Shown: positions 1 through 15,218, counted from the stretch's first letter. The stretch: DNA of 64,000 nt from Daphnia carinata (GCF_022539665.2 NC_081340.1:2046001-2110000); one strand, 5' to 3'. The notes: generated by a model not told the origin, from the letters alone. Program-made: numbers and translations.

Positions 1-248
1 AGGGTGGTGGGTTCGACGGAGACGGGGGGGAGGAGGAGGAGGAGGATGTATCAGGTTACCCCGCCTCCGTCTTTCCAGTGACGTCACGAACCAGACTGAC
101 ACCCGAGAAGCCCCATATATATATATATATACTCCCCTCCTCTTTTATTTTTTTTTTTCTTAAACATGGAACAAACTCCCCATCACCATGGAAATGAAAA
201 TTTCTTTTTTCAAAATAAAAATAAAGTTAAATGAATTAAAGAGTGACT

Positions 249-282
<34 letters not shown>

Positions 283-3209
283 AGAGGGGTGGGGGGGGGG
301 TTTACTTGTTTGTTTGCTGTCGTCGTATAACGTTATGTGTCGTGTGATTGAGCGTCACATTCAATTTGAGGAGAGAGAGAGAGAGAGAGACCCCCCGCTT
401 GGGCGCTGCTGTACTTTTGGCTGACTGAATATATAAATGAAGTGTTCCAGAGAACGGAAAAAAAATTCCACGTACTTGTGCGGGGGGTTATTTTTATTTT
501 TTTTTAATTTTATAAATGGAAAATTCAAGCAAAAATTGAAAAAAAAATAAAATAAAATAATTCATTTCTATTGGAATTTGTTTTGTGGAGAGGTTTTTAT
601 TGACATGTTTAGGGATTATATGCAAATGAATGGAAAAGATTGTGGCTGCACAAAGTGTTGTCTCTCTCTCTCTCTCTCTCTTTATCATAACGGTTCAATA
701 TAATCAATCGAGAGCTTTGAAACATGGACTTTCTTTTCTCTTGATCCCTTGTTGGTTTTCACTCGCGTCCGTCCCTCTAAACAAAAAACGTAAAAAAAAG
801 AAAAAGAAAAATAAAAAAAATAAAAAAAAATAGAAAGATAAAATGAATGGGGTATAGACAAGAAGAAGAAGAAGAAGAAGAACTGCTGAGAATAAAGTGG
901 GGCTTGGCTGGAACTTGACGTGCAGGTGATTTACTGACTGATATATGTGAGTGTGTGTGTGTGTGTCTCTCGTTCAACTCCATGTTCTCTCTCTCTGTGT
1001 ATTCCTTTCCAAAACAGGGGGGGTGTGAAGACAGAAAACAAAAAAAAAAAAAAAAAACGTTCCAAAATAAGAAGAAAACCAACAAGGTCCCTCTCTCTCT
1101 TGGTGGGGCCGTTTTTTTTTTTTTAAAAGAGACCCAAAGTTATCGTTTTTGTTTTGTTTTGTTTTTATTCCAGGGCAGTTCATCATGCTCATCGGCGGTA
1201 AATGGCTTCTACGTGGCGGGAATTTTTTAAATTATACGATAAGAAATAAAAAAATAAAAATAAAAAATAATGAAAATAGTTTCTTCCATTCACGGTTATA
1301 GAAGAGGCCATTTCCTCAAAGCAATGTACGCAGCACGCACAATTGTTCTTATATATAAATGCTGTGATGTGTGTACACACGTGTACTGTACGTATATGTA
1401 CATGCAACATTGAGGAATGATTGGGAAAAGGGGGCGCCCTTATTTGATTGGAAAAAACCTATCGGACCTAAAACATAGTTATAGTATATAAATACAAGTT
1501 TTTTTTTTTCTCATTGTTTGCGTGGGCATATAAAAAGCGACAGCAGCGAACACGGTGGCGACCGTTTGACGACAATAGCTTATTTCCAAATGGGATTTCC
1601 CTACGTACGTGTGTGTGTGTGTGCGTGTGTGTGTACATACGAAAAGAAGAAGGAAAAAAAAAAAAAAAGGCCATCTTTCTCTTTAACAATAGTGTATATA
1701 GTTTGGCTATTGTTGTATGTACGTATTGAAGACTCGATATTTAGCAGAGGGGCGGAATGAAAATGGACAAGTCTTCGAAAGGGACACCCCACTCCAATCA
1801 TGCACATAGAGGTGGAAGGTAAACTATAGATGGACTTCCTTTTATTTTCTGCCCGAGTCTTTATAGAAAGAAGCGGCCAATGAAGCAGAAAACATGCACA
1901 GCACGAGGCACACACCTCTTGTCCAAATATTTTCGATAAAAAAAAAAAAAAAAAAAAAAAGCTTTTTTGGCCAGGGACATGTATAGAAAGTTGTTCATTT
2001 GTGTGTTTCACCTGTGCCTTTTTGTAGTGTGTATGTATGTACGTATATACGTATATACTCCATTATTGTTATGAGATATGTACGGTAGGGGGTGAAGTTA
2101 AGAAAAGAAGTGGAGAGTGGTCGTCATCGATCTTGTTTGATGGCCAAAAAAGAAAAATCTCTTTGACGATTTGTTTTCTCTCCTTTTCTTGGTAAGGTTA
2201 GGTCATTCTTCTTTTTTTTTTTTTTTTTTTTTCTTGTTATGTCGATGATCGTTTCTGTTATGTCGGTAGTCGTAAGCTCGTCTTCAAACTGTGTGGAATG
2301 ATCGCGTTTTTTTTTTTTTAAGTTCATTTCAATTGTATTTTTTTTTTTTTTTTAGTTTTCTGCATATCGACGTTGTTTTCGTATTGAAATTTTTTCTCTT
2401 ACGTGCTAACGACTCAATACGTTTTCCCTTCCTCCTGTACGTCTCCTCCCCCCCCCCTTTTTTTTTGGGAAGAAAAAGATGAGGGCGGAAATATTCATAG
2501 TCTTTTTTTCCACATTTCAGAGGTTATGACGTCCATTTATTTTCTAGAAACAGAAAATAAAAAAAAAAAAAACGATGAAGAGAAAGGCACTTCTTTTTTT
2601 TTTTTTTCTTTTGTTTTGTTTCACATCGTTTGACAGTTGCACACACACACACACACACGCCCTCCCACAGAGTACATGTGAGCTATGTCTGGCAATTTGT
2701 CCAAACGCAAAAAGAACAAAAAATTCTTGTCCGAGCTGATGGAACATCCACACAACACGGGAAAAAAAAAAAAAAAAAAAAAAGTTTGAACCTTTTTACT
2801 TTGTTTTAATTCAAATTTCAATTTTGATTTGTGTCTGACCATTTCCAAAAGTACGTCGTTTGAACGATTGCCCCGATATGCGCTTTGATCCGTTTCCATC
2901 CGACCAAAAGATGCGCCTATTATGTATACACAAAAATAGACGCATTTCAAAGGCGGCCCAAGAAAAATAAACGAAAAAAAAAAAAAGGGCAGACAGCAGT
3001 TCTTTTTTTTTTTTTTTCTACAACGTCGATAGATCCGAAAAGAAAAAAAAAAAAAAAAAAAGTGGTTGGGAAAATATCTCCCTGTGTAAAAATAAAAGGA
3101 TCGAGTTACTGACGACTGCAGCGCCATATGTCCCCGCCCCAATCAAACGACACCCGATACCCGACAACCATCCCCTCCTCCTCCTCCTCCCTCCCCCCTA
3201 CTGCTGTGG

Positions 3210-3242
<33 letters not shown>

Positions 3243-6200
3243 GTATATGTCTGTACATTTGATGGGGGATAGAGTCGGACGTGTTCCATGTATATTCCGA
3301 AGTCTCTCCACCCTTGCAGGGCGCTGCCATCATCGGCATATAAAGATCGAAGAGAAGGAAAGGAAAAAGGGCAGGAGGAGAAACCATGGCAAGACGAAAC
3401 TCAATACTCGCCAATCTATTCCGTTGGTGATGTACACAGACGAGCCATCGAGAGTCTTAAGATCCGTCGAGCTGAAAAAAAAAACAAAAAAGAATGAAAA
3501 AATAATAATAAAAGGGACGACGTCTTATAGTGTGACGTCACTAAATAATATCTATAATAGAAATGGACGATTGGAACACAGAGGGAATCGAATTTGACAC
3601 ATGGCCTAGTCGCTGGAATCTTAAGAGCTGGCGTGCGCTATATAGTTGTCCCTTTTTTTTTTTTTAAAAATATGATGTTCTTTTTTTTTTATGTTGAAAT
3701 AGTTTTGATTCTTCAATGGTCATTTCTCGAGGATGACAATAAGAAAAATTTCGGGGGGCTGATGTTACGCCATCAAAAATTGCGTAGGAGGGTTTTTTTT
3801 TTTCCTTTTGGCTGCTGGATATTTACGGCTGAACGAGTTTTGCTGTTGACATTCGTAGAGACACGCACACATGTCTCCGAATAGTTTGGTGAAACAACAT
3901 TTTTTTTTTTATGCTACAATTCTTGATGTATATAAACGTTTCAAAATAATTGTATAGCCGCCTATATACAAAACAGCTGTTGTATTTCTATATGTATGTA
4001 TGTAAGAATCGATACGTACATCAGGTCTTTTTTAGCCGTCGATATATCAGAACAAATGAGTGATGATCTGTGAAAAACACGCGCTCCAACTGTCCGGCCT
4101 TTTTTTGTATTTCTATAGGCCGTCTCTATATATGTAGTTCAAACACAAGGCTGATGTGTATTAGATATACAAACGGGCAACGATCGAACCGTTGAAAAAG
4201 CCCTTTATTCCCTCGCTGTTTGTTATAACAAATGTTTTTTTTTTTTTGTTTTTTTTTTTATTAATGATCGTCAATTCTTGTGTTGTACACACACGATCAA
4301 AGTCAAGTCTTCGTTAAACCTATTTTAATGCGCGCCATTTTGAATGGTGGCAATCGAGTGAAAGAAGAGCCCGGCGTTAATGAGAGCCGAACAATCTATA
4401 TCCATTTTGAAACTACATTTATAACATAAGATCCAATCTAAACAGAAAGTTCTCAATAATTAAGGGTCCTTGTCACGGGGCGTCATCACCTGCTGCCGCC
4501 CTTCCATCAGTTTAGCAGATTCAACACGCAATTGATATATAGACTAGACGTTATAGATGTATAAATCCAATGATTATAAACGGATAATGAGATCAAATAG
4601 TTCAATCGTTCCCGGGCCTACGTATTACGTGTTACGTATAGGAGATATACAACATCTATTATGTGTTGTACACGTATATATAAGAGACGTAATGAAGGAA
4701 GATGGCAAAAAAAAAAGGGGGTTATATCCCAGGCCCGCTATAAGCGCAACGTTGGGAACTAATACATAAGAGTATCAGGTGTGTATGCACAGAAAAGCGC
4801 AGCCCGTTGCCATGGTAATGCCCTATGCGATCGATCGTGACATTATAACACGTCGTTTGCCTTTATTTATTTATTAATTTTTTTTTTTTGCTGTTGTTAT
4901 ATAGAATTAGGATTATATCAGCTGTGCGTCGTGAATCGACGGCTGTATAATAATAACGTTGAACAAAAAGCCACAAATTCATTTGATTCGAATGCGAATT
5001 TAAATGGATCAGAGGTGGAAAAAGATGTTATGTAATGATAGAAAATGCGTGTCGAATAGGCCCTCGGTTCCTATATAAAGAAAACACACAAGAAAAATGA
5101 TCAGCCGCTTCCGTTTCTCGTTTGCTTATAGAAATTTTTCACTGTACAATTTTTTGAAAATAATGTTTTATCTATTCATTTAAGATCTAATAGGGTATAA
5201 CATGCATGTGAAAGAGAATGAACGGGGGGGGGGGGGTTACAACTATATAAAAATGCAACTAAACGAGAGCCCAACTGGTTGTCTACGATTATAATCATTA
5301 ACATCTTCTATTATATGTGTACGTGTCTCTATATACTTTTGTATATATATATATATATATATTCTTCTCTGTAGTCTTTCCCCCTGTTGTTATTATATTG
5401 TTATACATGTGATGGGCGCAAACGAGGACATGGAAACGGGCGGAGGGTTACAGACACAGGCCAATTAGTTTCGCTTTGTCTCACATCACACACACACACA
5501 CACACACCCGGCGACGAAAACAGAAGGGGAGATTTTCAAGGAAGAAAAATTCAATAATAAATTTAACTCAATTAAAAGGCATAGATTAGAACGTTAAAAA
5601 AAAACAAACAAATAAAGAAAGTATAAAACTATAATGGAATTCCATCACGTATCAAACTAATTGTTAATTATTCAAATTCAAATGAAAATCAGTTTGAAAA
5701 AATAAAATAAAAGAGAGAAACGAGAAACAGGAACGCGCATACATTTAAACATTTCGTGTACGTAAATATATATATCAAAATAAATATAAAGGTATATATA
5801 TATATATATATATTATAGTTTGATGTGTATACGCGATCAAGTTACTTGCAGCAGCCAGGCTCCCCCCCCCCCCCCCCTGCTTCTCATCACCGTATTATTT
5901 CTGCCTTTTTTTTTTATTATTTTGTGCTGCGCATTTTCTTTTTTCTTCTGTTTTTCCCTCCTCTGCGTGTATGTGCGGAGACGCGCGCAACGTTGTTATA
6001 TGCAAAGGTAACCCAATCTCTGCTGTTATTTCTTCTTCTACTTGTCGACGAAGGCAGGACGAGCGAGAGAGAGGGGGGGGGGGTTCTCTCTCTCTCCCGG
6101 TGCTCTGTAAAATATTTCTCAACGTCGTTATCGTGGGAAATTGTTTTTCCCTCCTTTTCGTCATCCATTGGCTTCTTCCCTTCGTTTACAAGTGGAAAGA

Positions 6201-9200
6201 AAAAAACTCCCACGTCTGCGACGTCTTTTTAGGCCGTCGCTTAATTTTTTTTTGCTTCCCTATTAATTCATTTAGGCCTACAATCAAATAGATCACCGGA
6301 CACGATTTCTTGGGGGGGGGGGGCTCCATTTAATAAAAAGGAAGTCGATTTAGATGCACGACGGGGGCTATATTACATAAAATAACAAGATCTATTATTA
6401 TAGGATATATATCTATGTGTGTATGTGTGTGTGTGTATGTACTTGGATTGCACAGGTGTGAAACGGAAGGTCTTTTTTAGAAGTTCGACCCCGGTGAACT
6501 CCAAAATTTTTTTTTTTATTAAGAGAGCGACGGTCATCAGTGGGGAGAAGCTCTAGGCATTTTTATTTTAGAATCAATTGCTTTCTCTCAATTTTTATTT
6601 TTTTTTTTTCACCCCTCTTCCTTTAAAAAAAAAAAAAAAGAAGGAGAAAACGGGATTATTAAATGATATTTATAATAAATAAAGCTCGTCCACACCTTTT
6701 TTTTTTTGTTAAAGAGCCCAAGACCTTTATTATTCTTGAGATATATCCTCTACGGTGCTTGTGTAATAACAATCATGCGACTTGTTAATTTACGAGATAA
6801 TCGCCCCTCTCTCTCGAAGGAATCCCCACCCCCCTCCTTCCCATCACACGCACACACCTTGAAAATGGAGAAAATTTTGGTTAATTGGACGCCCTGCTTC
6901 CTCTCCCCACTCTGCACAGGTAAAGAAGAGAGAACATTGGTAGTCACATACAATCATTTCAGAAGAGCCAAATTTCTCATATAGAATTTCGATGAGAAAT
7001 TTCATACGTGCGAATGTATAAAAATTGAATAAGGAATCCGAACTTTGGAGATTCTACACGCACATCGTTTGTCCTTTGGACGATAGAAAAAATGCATTTG
7101 AAAAAAAAAAAAAAAAAGGAGAACAGCTTTTTTGGCGATTGCCTTCCATATGTATAATTTGTCCTCCTTTTTTTTTTTTTTTTTTTTAATAGATAGATTG
7201 GGTTGATATTTATTATACGACGCGATGCGGTTTCCTGTCTCTTATAGCCTCTCTTTTCTCTGCGGCCGATAAAATAACACGACCGTCTCTCTTATTATTG
7301 TACATTACACCCCACATTATCGTTCCCCTTTTTTTTTTTTTATTATTTTCATAAAAAAAAATGATAACAAGTGTTGAAGACGACAAGCATTTTCGTTTGG
7401 TCTCTCTCTCTCTCTCTCTTTTATTTTAACGTTTAATATATAATTTTTTTTTTCTTTCTTATTACATCCTTCGCATTCCGGCGGAAACTGAAGGTCTTTT
7501 TTTTTTCTTCCTTCTTTGAAAAATTAAAAAAAAATAAATGTCTATAATGAAAAATCTTCTTCATTTTCTGTTTTTAATGACATCCCATCTGTTTATACGT
7601 ATGCACATTATTTCCCATTATTTTGTTGTTATTTGTCTCGTGTGTGATGCACACACACGCACACACGTATACAAGAACGAAGAAGCAAGACGACATCGAG
7701 GTATATATATATATATATATACACACAGGTAACGAGATACGTCGGTTCGGTTCGTTCAGTCGTCGCAGAGGATCGGTTGTCCGAGTGTAAACCTGATCTC
7801 TTTTCCTTTTCTCTTTTCTTTCTTCTTCTTCTTGTTTGGTTTTTTTTTTTTTTTTCCAAGAAAAGGACAGTGGGGAGAGGGTGGTGGGTTGTGTATAGGT
7901 GCGCTGAGAGGAAGATATTATAGCGAAATATATATTTTAAAAAAAAAGAAGGCATAAAAAAGACAACAGAGATAAACGTATATATCTAAGTAAAAAAGAA
8001 TTAAAAAAAAAAGAAATGAAATGAGAAAAAAGGGCAACAGCAACAAAGAGGGGCGGGTTTTCTCTCTCTTTCGCTTGATGTGGCTGTGCAGGTAATTGGA
8101 AACCGCACCGCAGTTCTACACGCACCCACGTATTTATAAACATTTTTTGTTGTTCTTTTTTTTTTCTTAAATTTGAAATTCGAATTTTTCAAAAAATAAT
8201 ATGAGAGAAAAAAAAAAAAAAAGAAATCATGATTTCGTTTGATTTTTTTAAGGCAATAAACTGCGTTCATTTGTTCTTTTTTTCCTCGTCCACAAGTGAC
8301 GTAATTTTGAATCAACCAATTTCAGGTATACAATCATCTGTTGCTCGAAACATCGCGAATATGTGACTAATGTGCGACATAATACGTCCGTTCGTTCTAT
8401 TTCTTTTTAACATCGCGAAGTTATACACGCACGCACTGACCCGCCGATGTTGTCATTTTTCTCAGTTTGCGTCGGGTCTTGCAGCGCGCAAGCTCAATTT
8501 CCTGCCACCTATAATTATTGAATAAAAAGAAACTCCATTCCCTGAATGAAAAAATAAAATGAAATAAAATAAAATGAGCTGCTCTTTTTTTTTTTGTTTT
8601 TTTTTTAGAAATACGAAACAAATGCTATAACCTCCCCTCCTCGCTGAATAACACAAAAATGAAAGAGGAAGAAACTCTTTTTTTTTTTTTTGGAAATTAT
8701 AAATGGGACTCCCCACTAGCTCATTCACCGCTCGCGATTGGAAGACAATAGGTACTTTAGATGTATATACTTTTCGCGCCAGCACATGTGTGCGCGGTAG
8801 GTAAAAAAAAAAAACGTTACGTACAGTACAGGATAAAGAAAAGAAAAAAAAAAAAAAAAAGAAAAGGAGCCATCCTCTGTGTATAGCTTTATATATTAAA
8901 TATATGTCCCCCTTTTAGTTATACATTGGAGGATATAGGCGTCCCGTAAAAAAGGCCTTCGACTTATGAAACGGCACACCGTATACATCGCAGGTATACA
9001 CACACAAGATCTATCTATTTTATTTCTATTTTCTTTTTTCTATTTCCTTTGATTGTTGGATCGTCCTCACGCCCCCTCCAGTTGCGACACGGTGAACTTC
9101 GCGGCTCTTTCGCCTAATGAGCTCCGAATCAAGAGCCATCGTCGAATGCGAGTCGGCCAGCTGCACTCGCGATCTATTCGATATTTGGTGGGGGGGGGGG

Positions 9201-9796
9201 GAGGAGAAGACAATGTAGAATTCTTAAAGAAGGATATATATATATATATAAAGGGGGGGGGGGAATGGTACATACGTGCGGTCTCCGATGATGACGAGCT
9301 TTACCTGCCATTGTTAGTCACGCCCCACACGTAGCCGAATGAGAGAGAGAGAAAAAAAATCAGTGGGGATTTTTTTTTTTTTTTTCCTTCTGATTTCGAT
9401 TTTCATTAACACTACAGGGCAATAGACAATGAAGAAGAGCGCAGGAAGAAAAAGGAGGCGGGAATATTAAAATATGACGGCATCAGAATATAATAAAGGT
9501 GAGAGATTTTTATACGAGCATGAAGCCATCCCGCTGAGTTATATGTATACGAGCGGCTTTTTGAATCTATTTAATGTATGCAAGCCTCCATCTCTGCCTT
9601 CTAGTATTTAAGAAGCTTTTAAGAAGGACCCCCGCCCCCCCCCCCCCACCACGTTCGCTTTGGATGCGAGTTCGACTTGCGCCATCAGGCCATTTAAAAC
9701 AATCAAGTGGGGCCCGCTCGCATCTGGACGGATACATCCGTAACAAGAAGCGAAAAGAAATAGGTTTGATCTTTTGTTTTGTTTTTTATTCATTTG

Positions 9797-9834
<38 letters not shown>

Positions 9835-12800
9835 AAAATATTCGTCGTGATAACGTCGTTAACGACCCTGAATTTTTGTTGTTTTTTTTAAAGCATTTCG
9901 AAGAGAGACGAAGTCGTTGATTGGCTGATTGCTCAAAGACATTCCAGCGGGAGAATGCCAAGTGTGCACAACACATGTTGCCTAATATGCAAATCAGCCG
10001 TGTTAATATTGAATGAGTCAGATTTCTATTTTTAAAAAAATAATCCAGAAATCAAGGAGAAACGTATGGAAAAAAAAGGAAAATAGGTGGAGGGGGGGGG
10101 TTGACGCAACAACTGTTGGACGTGTAGGCGATTGGAAGGGGTGGTGTCGAAAACAGGAAATCTGAAACGGGTTTCCCACAATTTCGTTCTTTTTGGTCTA
10201 CAGCCTAAAATATATGCTGTCCGCCAATGTGTCCCCTAAACAAATAATTTATTTGATCAGAAACGTGTGCGAAAAACAATCACGAAAGTCGATCGTATCG
10301 CTCAGACATGGAGGACGTTACAACGAACGGATTTTTATTGAGGATGCGGAAGTTTAAATTACGAGAGAGACGAATCGTCTTTATTGTTTGCGCACTTTTG
10401 CATCACTAGTTTTCATCTTTTTGGGGCTTGTGATGGGCCACCCTTTTGTGTTATATTCGACTATATTATTTTACGATTTCGCTCTTGATGGCAGCCGAAT
10501 TTTTTAACGTCAAACTACACACCCGTCGGATTTCCCACAATGGCTTCCTTCTTCCGTAAAATTCCTTCATATTCAATTTGTTTTTTGTTTTCAAATAAAA
10601 CGCGCCAAAATATAGTCACAGAGTCTTTTTTTTTTTTTTTTATACGAGCCTTGAACACGCCCATCTCATTTATTCGACTAAACTGAATAGAACCAAAATA
10701 AAAAGGCCCCCATCGTACTATACTTGAATTCTTCGCTATACACAGACGCCCCCCCCTTCCCTTTAAAAAAAATTTCATCCACAAAATTATAAAATAAAAA
10801 AAAGCTTAACCATCATATTTATCGAAAGTAAAAAAAAATAAAGAAGAAAACCTCACACGAAATTTCTTTCCTTTTTTTTTTTTTTTTTTTTGTCTTCTTT
10901 TCATTTTACTTATAACCATCACCGGTGCACACACACACACACACACAATATTTTAATAGATGTCGGCTCATTTTATGCTGCTGGAGGGCCCTCCTGTAAA
11001 TATATATTAAGGATATATATGAACCCCGCCTGCCGTTGCGCACCACACCGGACGGTGTGGAGTTATTAAAAAAAAAAAAAAGTGGGAGGGCAGCCCGCCA
11101 GGGAGCATCAGCAGCAGCTATAGAGATCGCCGCCTCCTTCCTCTCTATATTTATATATAATCTTTAAAAAAAAAAAAAATCATTTAAAAAAAACCCAGAA
11201 ATTGATAACAGAGCCGTGCGCGCACTTTGGCACGGCAACGCAGTTTAAAGGCCGTTAATAAGGCGCACACACCTGACCATATCACCGACGGGTGGCCATG
11301 CAGAGAGGAGCCAGGGCTGACGTTAAATAAAAGTGGACGCCGCTGGGAGTCGCACACCTCAAGTCGTTCGTCCCTTTCTTTAAAAAAAAAAAATCATATG
11401 GCGACGAAACAGATATTAAACGGCATTAGATGCAAAAGTTCAGCCCATCATCAGCCCAGAAGAATGGGCATTGAGAGAGAGAGAGGAGGCGGAGGTATTA
11501 TAACATTCCTTATTATTTTTTTTTTGGGGGGGGGGGGGCAAACGACGTCAACGGTTTTAATAGCCCTCTTAAATAATTTCAATTAACTTTCAATTACTAA
11601 GCGATTGTTGCTGCTGCTTAAATGCGTGTGTGTGTGTGTGTGTGGATTTATAGCTTTAAAAATTCATGTTTGCGTGTGTGTGTGTATAAGGCCCCTTTTG
11701 GTGTGATTTCCATTAGCACTTTTCATCTTCCTTTCTTTTTTTTATTTTATAGTCGCTGAGGTGTTTCTTAAAAAAAAAAAATAATTTCAGCCTTTAAAAG
11801 AAAAATATGCATCAATTCGATTGGGCAACGTGAACGTTCATTTTTATTTGAGAAGAAGCTTGGCGAAGGAAAAGGTGGTCTTGATTATATTCGGTTGCGC
11901 TTTCGCATTCGATTAAACATCGACGGCGAATTAAAGAAGAAGAAAAATTAAAAAAAAAACGCGAAAGGCAAAAGGGAAATGTTCGTGTGCACATGTATAA
12001 ATGGCTACATGATAAGCAATTTTTGTTTTTGTTTTTGTTTTTTTTTTTCGGTAGGAATAGAACCCAGCCCCTCTGCCCCTTCTTCAAAAACGCCCCAATC
12101 AGGTGGTTTACGATTGCTTAATGAGGTCTTGAGTAACCAGCAGGTGAGCTGTGTTCCGTGATGGCATTTTACAGTACACGCCACGTACATGCATAAATGG
12201 CTTGACTATCTATAATACCTATAAATATATATATATACTGAAGGAGTTTTCGTCGTCTCTTTTTAAAAACAAAAAGAAAAAAAAAAATACCGCCGTGGAA
12301 ATCGATTTAAATTCATAATGAAGCGCGCATCCATTTTGCTCAGCGCACTTTAAAATAATTTTTTAAAAAGGAAGAAGTTAAACGAAAGAAAAAAAAAAGG
12401 GGGCAGTCGTGGCTTCCAATTTCTTTTCCTATTTTCATAAATGGTAAGAGAGGAAAAAAAAAAGACAATCGCAGCTCGGCACGCAAAGTCCAGTTTAATA
12501 GCGACTAATCATCAGTCTTTGGGGGTTGCACCACAACGCAATAATGGCTATACACCAGCAGGCCCTATATGCATATTATATAGCCCATAATATGTATATT
12601 CATAAATATATATATATATATAGGATGGGGCTTAGACAGCATACGGCCTATATGCCTTGGTGTCAACTAACGATATAGGCCTCCCCTTGTTTTTTATAAC
12701 ATCCAAGGGAAAAACCTGTTCCCATCTGTATTATGTAGCTAGGGGTATAGATATTTAATTCTGAAGAAAACACCCCTCAACCCATCCATTTACCTCTCGT

Positions 12801-13750
12801 TCAAATTTGTGTGCCCTCTTTAAATGCCTTTGATGAAAAAACGAGAATAAAAAAAAAACACTTTCCGAACTGTTTTGGGTCTCTCTTAAAATGGATGCGT
12901 GTTTCTTTGATGACTCTTGTATATAAGCTCTTCACATTTTTCCTGATGCTTCATTTCTACAAAAGTGGGGAACCCTTTGTTTGAACAAAAGCAAACACGT
13001 AATTAGAAGCATATCGTTTTTTTTTTTGTCTATGCGAGGGGGGGGGGGGTGGAACGGCCAATACGTCAGCTGCAAGTTTCAATTGGAATTTCTGAACTGC
13101 GCAGATGGACTCGACGTTCGCACCTTCAATGTCGACGTGGGAGGTTATATAGCCTGTACATCCGCGATAATCAAAAAGGCCTATATGTATACAGCATATA
13201 TATATTTTATACTTTAGTTACACGAAACGTATTAGTAGAACACATATAATATAGAGACACAAGAAACAAGTGAGAAGCCTCTAACAATTTTTGGTTTATA
13301 ATACCGAAAAATAATAATTGTCGACTCGGCGTGTTTCTTTTTTGTTTTTTGTTTTTACAAACCGCAAAGACGAAGAGAAGCCGTACATATATACCGATGC
13401 GCTGTACAATAGGTTTTCGAATGATGCGGTTAGAAAAAAAAAAAAAAAAAAAAGCCAGTGCTCGTTTTTTTTTTTTTTTTTCAAATAACGCACCCAACCA
13501 CGATATCAAAACATAAAGAAAAACAAAAAGTGTATATAGCGATAGTTGTCATTGCCTTAATGGCCGAAGCGACACAATAGATTGGCCAATGTACACGATA
13601 TACAGGTGAGCCGGCTCGTGTTTGTAACGCACAGCAAACCCCGAAGAGTATCGTAGGCTAAAAACAAAAGAAAATTGTAACAGCGAATGGGCCAATTCCG
13701 TTTGGGTACTGAACGGTCAAGTAGCGAATGGTTACGTCGTTAAATAGGAG
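1..13750. other. Low-complexity non-coding region (intergenic or giant intron)
   Basis: No convincing multi-exon gene is visible. The stretch is crowded with poly-A/poly-T runs (for example about 250-281 and 1,938-1,961) and short microsatellites: GA near 371-390, CT near 660-680, GAA near 862-882, GT near 3,212-3,239, AT near 5,343-5,362, AC near 5,486-5,507, CT near 7,400-7,419, AT near 7,702-7,721, GT near 9,799-9,830, AC near 10,926-10,948, GT near 11,626-11,643. Apparent open frames are read through these runs and show Lys/Phe strings, so I do not accept them as genes. The composition fits a long intron or upstream regulatory DNA. One isolated exon candidate at 12,055-12,143 suggests it may be intronic to a plus-strand gene. 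Confidence 0.6.
12055..12143 (+). CDS. Candidate orphan internal coding exon
   Basis: A T-rich tract ending in TCGGTAG directly precedes this stretch, and a good donor (CAGCAG|GTGAGC) ends it, so both splice borders look real. Taking the first two bases as the end of a split codon, it has 29 open codons, beginning IEPSPSAPSSKTPQSGG and ending LLNEVLSNQQ. The Ser/Pro-rich start followed by a short helical piece would suit a disordered part of a regulatory protein, but I do not recognise the gene. No partner exons could be found in the surrounding low-complexity DNA, so the neighbours may be far away or this may be chance. Confidence 0.3.
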
Positions 13751-14309
13751 AAGAAAGAAAAAAAAAAACTGGTTATATATTTATACGTAGGTATACAGTG
13801 TGTTAAAGAAGGCTAATATATATATATATATATGTGACACTATTCGATACTGCCCGTCGCATAATGTAACCTATATTTATTGTTTAGTATGTATGGTTTT
13901 GTGTTTGCGGTTTTGGCTCGTTTTCTTTTCTTTTTTTTTTTTTTTTTTCTTTCTTGTAGGTGCCGAAGGTTCGTTCTTCTATTGTTTCGTAAGTAATTCC
14001 TTTTTCCATCTCCCGGTTGTATATGTGTAAGAATATCCTGGATAACTGGGCTATTTGTGTTTAGGATACAATTACAGTGCGACGAGCGCAAAGCCTAGCA
14101 CTCCTATAGTTCATTCACGCGTTAAAGTTTGCACGTTTTGCTTGGTTTCACGCTTTAAGCTGCTCAGGGAGTAAAAAAAAACAAGAAAACAAAAAAAAAC
14201 AAAAAAAAAAACAGGTGATGTAATTTCCATTGCGCAGATCAGGGCTACTTTTTTGGTGAAAGAGGTTCTCCCTAGATGGCTCCACTATATTTACCTACCT
14301 ACCGTATTT
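13751..14309. other. Intergenic, nothing recognised
   Basis: AT-rich sequence with an AT run near 13,815-13,832 and A-rich strings near 14,174-14,212. No open frame with supporting splice sites or codon character was found. It separates the low-complexity block from the fold-back repeat. Confidence 0.5.
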
Positions 14310-15218
14310 GTTTAATTAAACGTAAAAAAACAAAAAAAAAAAAAAGAAAATTCGGGCTTAGTTACTAGTAGGGCTTACTTAGTAGGGCTTACTTAGTCGG
14401 GCTTAAATTTTTTTACTGCAAAAATTGACACTCATTGGAATTCGTTGAATTTCACAGAATATACACAAAATTGAATGCTGATTGTGGGAAATTTTTTATT
14501 TTTTCATTGAGTCAATCGTTTTTGAAATACACTGAATATTTATGCTGCATCTTGCGAAAAACTAGCGCGCCAGTACGCGACAGCGCTAGCCTTCCCACCT
14601 TTGGCCAAGTTGGAAATTGGGCCTAAAATACATAACTTGATTCAGAATACAATGCCAGTCACGAATATTAAGTTTATTTTTCAACTGGTCTTGAAGTTTT
14701 TGAGCTAAACGTAAAAATCAAGCAAAAAAACAGTTTGGGCGCTAAAAGCACTTTCTTTGTCTTAAATTAAAAAAAAACGGCTAGTTTAAGAAGAAATCTA
14801 ATTATGGACTTGCAATCGGCGTTCAATTTTGATTATGCCGCGTGATTTTGATTGAATTCTAAGAGATTTCCTTTTTCGCCGATTTTGACAAAAGTGGTAA
14901 GGCTATAGCCTTCCCACTTTTTCATTTTTGGCCAAATTTCAAATTTGGCTTAAAATACATGATTTAGATTCAAAATTGAATGCTAACCACAAAAATAAGG
15001 TTTATTTTTCAATTGGTCTCTTCCTTGGCATGTTGCAAGACACCGAATCGAAGGATTTATTGGCGCGCCAGTACGCCACAGCGAGTGTGCCACATCCCAG
15101 TTCTTTCCCAACCCATAAGCTCGACGTAAAAACAAAGTTCATTTTCGTATTCCTTGTTAAATTTTGAAACGAAATCATATATTGTTATCTAGATTTAATC
15201 ATATAATATTGAAATAGG

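Noticed and set aside
777-1085. Open frames rich in Lys or Phe in the first 14 kb
   Set aside because: They are translations of poly-A, poly-T and CT/GT runs with no splice or codon support.
13105-13143. Possible mini-exon beginning MDSTFAPSMSTWE after a GCGCAG acceptor
   Set aside because: The donor (GAG|GTTATA) is weak, there is no pyrimidine tract, and no partner exon was found.
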